This document shows, one piece after another, positions 14,559 to 21,213 of a stretch of DNA of 21,213 nt. Source of the stretch: an uncultured Eubacteriales bacterium. Lineage in GTDB: Bacteria; Bacillota; Clostridia; Oscillospirales; Oscillospiraceae. Location: NCBI GenBank assembly GCA_900552015.1, contig URXY01000033.1:1-21213 (forward strand). Reading direction: 5' to 3'. A program made the translations under genes and the position numbers. The stretch's first letter is position 1, and every line of letters starts with the position of its first letter. The notes under the pieces were generated by a model. That model searched no databases. It saw only the letters and a list, made by a program, of their open reading frames with translations, and had not been told where the DNA came from.

Positions 14559-14845
14559 TGCGAGTCGTGACCGCTTGCAACCGCGCCTTACTATCGTGAG
14601 GCGCGAGTGACGTTTGCTCGGCGGCAGACTGCTTGCCGAATGCGGCATTGCTGCGCTCGCCGCATTGTAGGGACTGGCGGTAGACGGGAATTAGGCTGTA
14701 CTCCTACAAGATGAGCAGAGCGGCAGCGGATGATAGAAGCAGAGGCAAATCGTCTAGCAACTCCAAACGCGGCAACGCCGCGCTATGGGCAGTGCAATCG
14801 GCAAGCATTGAAGTTCTTCGAGCTGCTCGCTTGCAATGTGGGCCC

Positions 14846-14932
14846 TTCTCTTGGGGGTCAAAGGGGGACATTCTCTTTCCGAGGAAAGAGAATATCCCCC
14901 TTATCCGCATCCCCTGCACGGTGCAGGGAACA
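14846..14932 (-). repeat. Hairpin repeat, copy B (inverted, shortened)
   Basis: The reverse complement matches the first part of copies A and C: short hairpin, long hairpin and GACCCCCAAGAGAA. After that the CGAGGGG hairpin is missing, and only ACATTGC a few bases further on recalls the other copies. Confidence 0.8.
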
Positions 14933-14944
14933 AGCATTTGCCCC

Positions 14945-14973
14945 TTGGCAAAAGCAATCGTTGCTGCTATACT
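14945..14973 (+). promoter_or_regulatory. Sigma-A promoter for the XRE-comEC-holA-rnmV unit
   Basis: TTGGCA (14945-14950), 17 bp, TATACT (14968-14973). It starts 12 bp after the right end of the repeat element. The leader is about 67 nt. Confidence 0.65.
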
Positions 14974-14983
14974 ACAAAAGGCT

Positions 14984-15037
14984 CCGTTTGGACACAATTA
15001 CCGGAAATAATGTTGCCGTTTGGTAGCATTGTACCGG
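14984..15037. promoter_or_regulatory. Direct repeats, possible operator of the XRE regulator
   Basis: CCGTTTGG occurs at 14984-14991 and again at 15016-15023, 32 bp apart (about three helix turns). Each is followed by ATT and then ACCGG (15000-15004; 15033-15037). The second copy also contains the dyad GGTA-GCATTG-TACC (15022-15035). They lie between the promoter and the XRE start, where self-repression would act. Confidence 0.4.
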
Positions 15038-15047
15038 GTGATTGTTT

Positions 15048-15260
15048 ATGGATACCAAACGACTGCGTGACCTGCGCGAAGACAATGACAAGACGCAGCA
15101 GCAGATCGCGGATATGCTCAATATGCACCGCAGCGTGTACCGCCGCTACGAGAGCGGCGAAAGAGAAATTCCCGTGTGGGCGGTCATCAAGCTCGCCGAC
15201 TACTACCGCGTCAGCACCGATTATCTGCTCGGGCTGACGGACGACCCCGCGCGCCGATGA
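15048..15260 (+). CDS. Small XRE-family (Cro/C1-type) HTH regulator
   Basis: 70 residues forming one HTH_3 domain: RLRDLREDNDKTQQQIADML, then NMHRSVYRRYESGEREIP with the recognition helix, and VIKLADYYRVSTDYLLGLTD at the end. Such proteins bind DNA as dimers and often repress their own gene. The ATG at 15048 is chosen over an in-frame TTG at 15042; GGGTGA lies about 7 bases upstream. The stop overlaps the comEC start (ATGA), so the two are coupled in translation. Control of the comEC unit is inferred from this and from the repeats upstream. The target is otherwise unknown. Confidence 0.88.
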   Translation: MDTKRLRDLREDNDKTQQQIADMLNMHRSVYRRYESGEREIPVWAVIKLADYYRVSTDYLLGLTDDPARR

Positions 15261-17512
15261 GAGTGCTGGCGATCTTCTGCGCGGCGTTTGCGGCGGGCGT
15301 TGCGCTCTCGCAGTATTTACTGAGTGCGCAGTGGGCGCTCATTTTGTGCGGCGTGTTTGCCGCGGCGGCGCTTGTCATGGGACTTTGTGGCTGCGCAAAC
15401 AAGCGCGGGGATTGGGCGAAGCGCGCGTTTTTGTGCGCGCTGGGGCTTGCGTTCGCGTTCGGATACAACACGCTCTACGCGCACTTCATCAAAGCGCCGA
15501 ACGACGCACTGCTCGGCACGCAGGACACGGTTGAGGTCGAGCTTTTGGGCTATGCCGAGGAGACGAGCCACGGCGCGAAGGTCACGGTGAAGATCTTGAA
15601 CCGCGGCCTGCCGGGGCGGGCCATCTACTACGGTGACGCGGATCTTATGGACCTCGAGCCCGGCGCGCACGTGACGGCGGAGGCGCTGTTCAACAGCGCG
15701 ACCGACCCGACGGGGAAGGGGCTGCAACTGCGCAACTTCACAGCCAAAGGCATCTACGTCCTGCTCTATCAGCGCGGCGACCCGACTTATGACGACACAA
15801 ACGCGGGCGCGCTCAAGTATCTGCCGCAGCGCATCGCAAGGACGCTTGGTGAGACCATTGAGCGCAGCTACAGTGAGCGCGAGGGCGCATTTCTGCGGGC
15901 GCTGCTGCTGGGCGACAAGAAATATCTCGACGAGGAGGACGCGAGCAACTTATCCGAGGTGGGCCTTTCCCACGTGATGGCCGTCTCGGGTCTGCACTGC
16001 TGCTTTCTGGCGTCGCTGATCGGTTCGCTGATGGGCGACAGGCGCAAAAAGCTTCGCTGCGCCGTGACGATCCCGCTGATTTTCCTCTATGCGTTCGTCA
16101 CAGGCCTGACGCCGAGCATCCTGCGCGCGTGCATCATGATCTCGATGGGCATGATCGCGCCGCTTCTGGGGCGCGACAACGACCCGCCGACGTCCATCTC
16201 GTTTGCGCTGCTGCTCATCCTGCTCAAAAATCCGTTTGCCATCGCAAGCATCAGCTTACAATTATCGTTTTCCGCGGTGTCGGGCATTATCTGGCTGACG
16301 CCGAAGCTCACGAAGCGTGCCCACGGCAAGCACAAGCTCGTGCGCGCGGCGCTGCTGTCGTTTTCGACGACGCTCGGCGCGATGGTGTTCTCCACGCCGC
16401 TCGCGTGCTACTATTTCGGAACGCTCTCCATCGTGTCGCTTTTGAGCAATCTTTTGTGCCTGTGGCTCGTGAGCGCCGTGTTCGCGCTGGGATTACTTTC
16501 GGTACTGATCGCGGCGGCTGTGCCGCAGCTCGGCGCGGCCTGTGCCTTTGTGCCGGCGCTCGGCATTCGCGCGGTGCTTGCCATCGCAGGACTTTTGGAG
16601 GAGCTTCCGTTCCACGCCATTTACTTTAACACCGCGTTTTCCGTCGTATGGCTTGCGTACGTGTACGCGATCTTCATCACCTGCGCGCTGGCGAAGCGCG
16701 GGAAGTACCGCTACTTCGCGGCGGTGGAGCTTTCCGTCCTGTCGCTCTTCGCCGCGGCAAAGGTCAATGCCCTACACTATGAACAGGGCGGGCTGAACGT
16801 CGTCGCGCTCGATGTGGGGCAGGGGGAGAGCGTGCTGCTCATTTCCGAGGGCCACGCGGCGCTTGTGGACTGCGGCAGCAAAAATTCCTACATCGACGCC
16901 GGCGCGATCGCGGCGGACTATCTGCGCTCTGCGGGCGCGACGCTGGATTCCGTGGTGCTGACGCACTATCACGAGGACCACGCCAACGGCCTTGCCGCGC
17001 TCTTTGCGCGCGTGGATGTCGATACCATCTACCTTGCCGATATCGACGCGGGCGAGGGCGACCGCGATGAGGTCGAAGCGCTCGCCGAGCGCTACGGCGT
17101 GAACATCCACTATGTCACCGAGGTGACGGATGTAGAAAACGGCGCGTCGACAATGAGCATCTATCCGCCGCTCGGCGACAAGGGCGCGAACGAGCTGGGC
17201 CTGACGATCCTGTGCTCGCTCGGCGATTTCGACACGCTCATCACCGGCGACATGGACGCGAAAACCGAGACGAAGCTCGTCGAGACCTACGACCTCCCCG
17301 ATATCGAGGTGCTGCTCGTCGGGCACCACGGCTCGAAGTATTCCACCGGTACGACGCTGCTCGAATCGGTGACGCCGGAGGTCGGCGTCATCAGCGTAGG
17401 CGACAACAGCTACGGCCACCCGACGGAGGAAGCGCTGCTGCGCCTGACGGACGCGGGCATGACGGTGTACCGCACGGATATGCAGGGCAACATTTTGATC
17501 ACAGTGGACTGA
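15257..17512 (+). CDS. comEC: ComEC/Rec2-type DNA uptake channel protein
   Basis: 751 residues in the usual three parts. An N-terminal DUF4131-like region with two or three membrane helices (about 1-75) and an OB-like stretch is followed by the Competence domain: EREGAFLRALLLGDKKYLDE and LSEVGLSHVMAVSGLHC, then several helices. The C-terminal metallo-beta-lactamase domain has VALDVGQGESVLLI, the metal motif THYHEDHANGL and VGHHGSKYSTG, all intact, so a nuclease activity is plausible. ComEC conducts single-stranded DNA into the cytoplasm during transformation. The frame extends 81 bp upstream, but the ATG overlapping the XRE stop is the natural start. No comEA, pilus or other competence gene is in the window. 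holA follows after 9 bp. Confidence 0.95.
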   Translation: MRVLAIFCAAFAAGVALSQYLLSAQWALILCGVFAAAALVMGLCGCANKRGDWAKRAFLCALGLAFAFGYNTLYAHFIKAPNDALLGTQDTVEVELLGYAEETSHGAKVTVKILNRGLPGRAIYYGDADLMDLEPGAHVTAEALFNSATDPTGKGLQLRNFTAKGIYVLLYQRGDPTYDDTNAGALKYLPQRIARTLGETIERSYSEREGAFLRALLLGDKKYLDEEDASNLSEVGLSHVMAVSGLHCCFLASLIGSLMGDRRKKLRCAVTIPLIFLYAFVTGLTPSILRACIMISMGMIAPLLGRDNDPPTSISFALLLILLKNPFAIASISLQLSFSAVSGIIWLTPKLTKRAHGKHKLVRAALLSFSTTLGAMVFSTPLACYYFGTLSIVSLLSNLLCLWLVSAVFALGLLSVLIAAAVPQLGAACAFVPALGIRAVLAIAGLLEELPFHAIYFNTAFSVVWLAYVYAIFITCALAKRGKYRYFAAVELSVLSLFAAAKVNALHYEQGGLNVVALDVGQGESVLLISEGHAALVDCGSKNSYIDAGAIAADYLRSAGATLDSVVLTHYHEDHANGLAALFARVDVDTIYLADIDAGEGDRDEVEALAERYGVNIHYVTEVTDVENGASTMSIYPPLGDKGANELGLTILCSLGDFDTLITGDMDAKTETKLVETYDLPDIEVLLVGHHGSKYSTGTTLLESVTPEVGVISVGDNSYGHPTEEALLRLTDAGMTVYRTDMQGNILITVD

Positions 17513-17521
17513 GAGGACTTC

Positions 17522-18565
17522 ATGGCAGAGAGAAAAACGCCCAACAAGGGCTATCAGAAATTGAAAAGCGACCTGAGTGCGGGAAACGTCGGTCAGGTCT
17601 ATATCTTTTACGGCGAGGAGAGCTATCTTCGCGAATACTATTTGGGCGAGATCCGGAAAAAGCTCGTTCCTGCGGGCTTTGAGGAGTTCAACTACCATCG
17701 TCTGAGCGGAAAAACGCTCACGATGCAGGAGCTGGGTGAGGCGGTCGAGGCGATGCCGATGATGGCCGAGCGCACGCTCGTGGTCGTAACGGACTGTGAC
17801 CTTTTTAAGCTCCCCGAGGAGCAGCGCACGGCGCTCATCGCGCTGCTGAACGATTTTCCGCCGTACTGCTGCCTGGTGTTCGTGTACGATCTCATCGAGT
17901 ATAAGCCGAGCAAGACGTATAAAAAGCTCTACGAAGCGCTCGACAAAAACGCGCAGAGCGTCAAGTTCGAGGCGCAGGAGCGCAGCGACCTCATCAACTG
18001 GATCGCGCGGCGTTTCCGCGCGCTGGGGAAGGGCATCGACGCGCAGACGGCGGAGCATCTGATCTTCACCTGCGGCGCGCTGATGACCGGCCTTGTGCCG
18101 GAGATCGAGAAGATCGGTGCCTACGCCAAGGGGAAGAACATTACGGTCGACGATATCAACGCTGTGGCGGACCCGGTGCTCGACGCGGTGGTGTTCGACA
18201 TGACAAACGCCATCACGAAGGGAAATTACAAGCGCGCATCGGAGCTGTTGGGCCAACTGCTCAAAAAGCAGGAGGAGCCGTTTGTGATCCTGGCCGTCAT
18301 CAGCAAGGAGCTGCGGCGCATTTACACCGCGCGCATCGCGCTCGACAACGGCAAGGACAAGCTCTGGCTCATGGAGCTGTGGGGGATGCGCTCGGACTAT
18401 CCCGCACGGCTTTTGATGGAGGCGGCGCGCAAGACGACGAGCGAATGGTGCAGCCAGAGCCTTTTGATGTGCCAGCGGCTCGACCAGCGCATGAAGAGCG
18501 AAAAGGGCATCGACAGCGAGGGCGAGCTCAAGCTGCTGCTGATGCGCCTTGCGCAGGGGAAGTGA
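17522..18565 (+). CDS. holA: DNA polymerase III subunit delta
   Basis: 347 residues, typical length. HolA is the clamp-loader subunit that opens the sliding clamp. The N-terminal AAA+-like domain starts GQVYIFYGEESYLREYYLGEIRKKL, the usual start for bacterial delta; VVVTDCDLFKLPEEQ and FVYDLIEYKPSKTYKKLYEAL follow, and the C-terminal collar has LLGQLLKKQEEPFVILAVISKELRRIY and LKLLLMRLAQ. As in other delta subunits no P-loop is present. The comEC-holA order is widely conserved. GAGAGGA precedes the ATG, and the next gene begins 4 bp after the stop. Confidence 0.93.
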   Translation: MAERKTPNKGYQKLKSDLSAGNVGQVYIFYGEESYLREYYLGEIRKKLVPAGFEEFNYHRLSGKTLTMQELGEAVEAMPMMAERTLVVVTDCDLFKLPEEQRTALIALLNDFPPYCCLVFVYDLIEYKPSKTYKKLYEALDKNAQSVKFEAQERSDLINWIARRFRALGKGIDAQTAEHLIFTCGALMTGLVPEIEKIGAYAKGKNITVDDINAVADPVLDAVVFDMTNAITKGNYKRASELLGQLLKKQEEPFVILAVISKELRRIYTARIALDNGKDKLWLMELWGMRSDYPARLLMEAARKTTSEWCSQSLLMCQRLDQRMKSEKGIDSEGELKLLLMRLAQGK

Positions 18566-18569
18566 GAGC

Positions 18570-19151
18570 ATGGCAAAGCCGAAGGTAAAGGAAGTTATCG
18601 TCGTCGAGGGACGGTACGACAAAAACACGCTCTCGCAGGTCGTGAACGCGGTTATCGTGGAGCTCGGCGGATTCGCCGTGTTCAACGACAGGGAGAAGCA
18701 GGCCTTTTTGAGAAAGCTTGCCAAAGAGCGGGGCATCATCCTCTTCACCGACTCCGACGGCGCGGGCTTTGTTATCCGCAATCGCATCAAGGGAAATATC
18801 CCCGAGGGGCGTGTGCTGCACGCATACGTGCCGGACATCTACGGCAAGGAAAAGCGCAAGCGCAAGGGCGGAAAAGAAGGCAAGCTCGGCGTCGAGGGCA
18901 TGAAGCCGGAGATTCTGCTCGACGCTCTGCGACGCGCGGGCGCAACCATTGATGAAGAAAGCACTGTAAAGGGAGATTCCATCACAAAGGCAGACCTTTA
19001 CGACCTCGGCCTGATCGGTCCGGAGAGCGTTGCAAAGCGCAAGGCACTGTGCAAAAGACTGGAGCTTCCCGAGCATCTGAGCGCCAACGCGCTTTTAGAG
19101 GTACTCAACCTGCTGATGAGCAGGGAAGAACTGGAAGGGCTTTTTTCATAA
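18570..19151 (+). CDS. rnmV: TOPRIM nuclease, RNase M5-like
   Basis: 193 residues. RNase M5 matures the 5S rRNA ends in low-GC Gram-positives. The TOPRIM acid residues are in place: Glu13 in VIVVEGRYDKNTL and Asp61/Asp63 in ILFTDSDGAG, followed by FVIRNRIKG, close to the FAGERIRKRI form of RNase M5. The C-terminal part (ITKADLYDLGLIGPESVAKRKALCKRLELP) matches the DUF4093 region that binds the rRNA-ribosomal protein complex. The common neighbour ksgA is absent; here it follows holA, 4 bp apart. The ATG at 18570 is preceded by GGGGAAGTGAGAG. RNase M5 is the best call, though paralogous TOPRIM proteins with the same layout exist in Clostridia. Confidence 0.82.
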   Translation: MAKPKVKEVIVVEGRYDKNTLSQVVNAVIVELGGFAVFNDREKQAFLRKLAKERGIILFTDSDGAGFVIRNRIKGNIPEGRVLHAYVPDIYGKEKRKRKGGKEGKLGVEGMKPEILLDALRRAGATIDEESTVKGDSITKADLYDLGLIGPESVAKRKALCKRLELPEHLSANALLEVLNLLMSREELEGLFS

Positions 19152-19154
19152 GCG

Positions 19155-19190
19155 CCAACACGCCCCGCCGGCGGGATGGGGTGCCTTGGC
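19155..19190 (+). other. Imperfect hairpin, possible weak terminator of the comEC unit
   Basis: CCAACACGCCCC pairs imperfectly with GGGGTGCCTTGG around a GC-rich loop that contains CCCGCCGGCGGG. CATATTTTGC follows, so the U-tract is short and displaced. Confidence 0.3.
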
Positions 19191-19199
19191 ATATTTTGC

Positions 19200-19228
19200 T
19201 TGCAATGCGAGGCAAAGAGCGGTATAAT
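19200..19228 (+). promoter_or_regulatory. Sigma-A promoter for glnS
   Basis: TTGCAA (19200-19205), 17 bp, TATAAT (19223-19228). The start would fall near 19235, about 46 bp before the glnS ATG. No T-box is present in that short leader. Confidence 0.7.
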
Positions 19229-19280
19229 TTATCATTATTTTGTCTGCCAAGCAGCAGACTACAAGAAAGGAATGAAGGAC

Positions 19281-21014
<1,734 letters not shown>

Positions 21015-21023
21015 GCATTGAAA

Positions 21024-21213
21024 TGTTCCCTGCACCGCGCAGGGGATGCGACAAAGGGGGCCATTCTCTCACGTGAGAGAATGGCCCCCTTTGACCCCCA
21101 AGAGAACGCGAGGGGAGGACCCCTCGACCCCCGACATTGGCAGTTTGTAGCTTGAATGACTGCACGCGCTGCGCAATGTAAGTGCGGTGTACATGGCTTC
21201 GCCATGAATCCCT
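21024..21213 (+). repeat. Hairpin repeat, copy C (runs off the window)
   Basis: It starts TGTTCCCTGCACCG 10 bp after the glnS stop. The short hairpin is CCCTGC/GCAGGG. The long hairpin at 21052-21093 is a perfect palindrome with 21-bp arms. CGAGGGG-AGGA-CCCCTCG and CATGGC-TTC-GCCATG follow as in copy A. The element is cut by the window edge, so whether it has a second end like 14932 is unknown. The long hairpin may also end the glnS transcript. Confidence 0.85.

Larger units (their letters stand above)
14368..14932. repeat. MITE-like non-coding element with long imperfect terminal inverted repeats
   Basis: The 729-bp gap between hinT and the XRE gene is mostly this element. The left end begins TGTTCCCGCACCG at 14368, and the right end, read in reverse from 14932, begins TGTTCCCTGCACCG; similarity continues for about 80 bp on each side. 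Each end has a short hairpin (14371-14387; 14912-14928) and a very stable one (14396-14435, 18-bp arms; 14861-14902, 20-bp arms with one C-A mismatch). The left end adds CGAGGGG-AGCC-CCCCTCG (14455-14472) and CATGGC-TTC-GCCATG. The interior has stems at 14582-14605, 14639-14666 and 14768-14782. No transposase, no credible reading frame and no clear target duplication were seen. The left end recurs at 21024. Confidence 0.7.

Noticed and set aside
13992..14648. 218-residue reverse frame over hinT and the repeat
   Set aside because: Half is antisense to hinT and half is repeat DNA; similar peptide fragments arise from copies B and C, showing they are translations of the repeat and not proteins.
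14368..14932. CRISPR array or tRNA cluster in the 729-bp gap
   Set aside because: No evenly spaced direct repeats with spacers and no cloverleaf with CCA or T-loop GTTCRANY pattern; the repeats are inverted hairpins.
14836..15237. Forward frame through copy B into the XRE gene
   Set aside because: Different frame from the XRE protein; it starts in the repeat and crosses the promoter.
16772..18838. 688-residue reverse frame over comEC and holA
   Set aside because: Antisense shadow of two well supported genes; no family motif recognised.

Overview
The window is a GC-rich stretch of chromosome from a Gram-positive, Clostridia-type bacterium, most like the high-GC gut Oscillospirales. The grounds are: AGGAGG-type ribosome sites before almost every gene, consensus sigma-A promoters, a T-box riboswitch ahead of an alanyl-tRNA synthetase operon, a TOPRIM RNase M5, a DUF4250 protein, MltG next to a U32 protein as in Firmicutes, and a stand-alone GlnRS. 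The species cannot be fixed from the sequence. No tRNA, rRNA, CRISPR array, phage module or transposase gene was found.

Layout, left to right. 1-2080: a reverse-strand winged-helix protein of the AlkZ/YcaQ type diverges from a DMT/EamA transporter. 2058-3513: a TagA/WecG glycosyltransferase and a thymidylate kinase overlap by 4 bp behind their own promoter. 3532-3726: a 49-residue cysteine/glycine-rich membrane peptide lies on the reverse strand and ends at a reverse-strand terminator. 3833-6684: mltG, a U32 (TrhP-like) protein and a MazG-like pyrophosphohydrolase, closed by a strong terminator. 6738-8615: a PstS-like lipoprotein with a long WG-repeat-like tail; a bidirectional terminator separates it from a converging EamA transporter (8667-9626, reverse).

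9659-14318: back-to-back promoters drive the EamA gene and, rightwards, a T-box leader whose probable specifier is GCC (Ala). The T-box operon is DUF3887 lipoprotein, CAT-like acetyltransferase, alaS, DUF4250 protein (1-bp overlap with alaS), hinT. 14368-14932 is a non-coding, MITE-like element with long imperfect terminal inverted repeats full of hairpins; a further copy of its left end begins just after glnS at 21024 and runs off the window. 14945-19151: a promoter and direct-repeat operator candidate precede a small XRE repressor that overlaps comEC, followed by holA and an RNase M5-like gene. 19200-21014: glnS with its own promoter.

Most genes are housekeeping: translation (alaS, glnS, T-box), RNA modification and maturation (U32, RNase M5), replication (tmk, holA), nucleotide sanitation (MazG-like, HinT) and envelope (mltG, tagA). 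The less ordinary items are the hairpin repeat family with paired arm changes, the Cys-rich micro-protein, the two unrelated genes between an Ala T-box and alaS, the XRE-comEC coupling, and the PstS/WG chimera.
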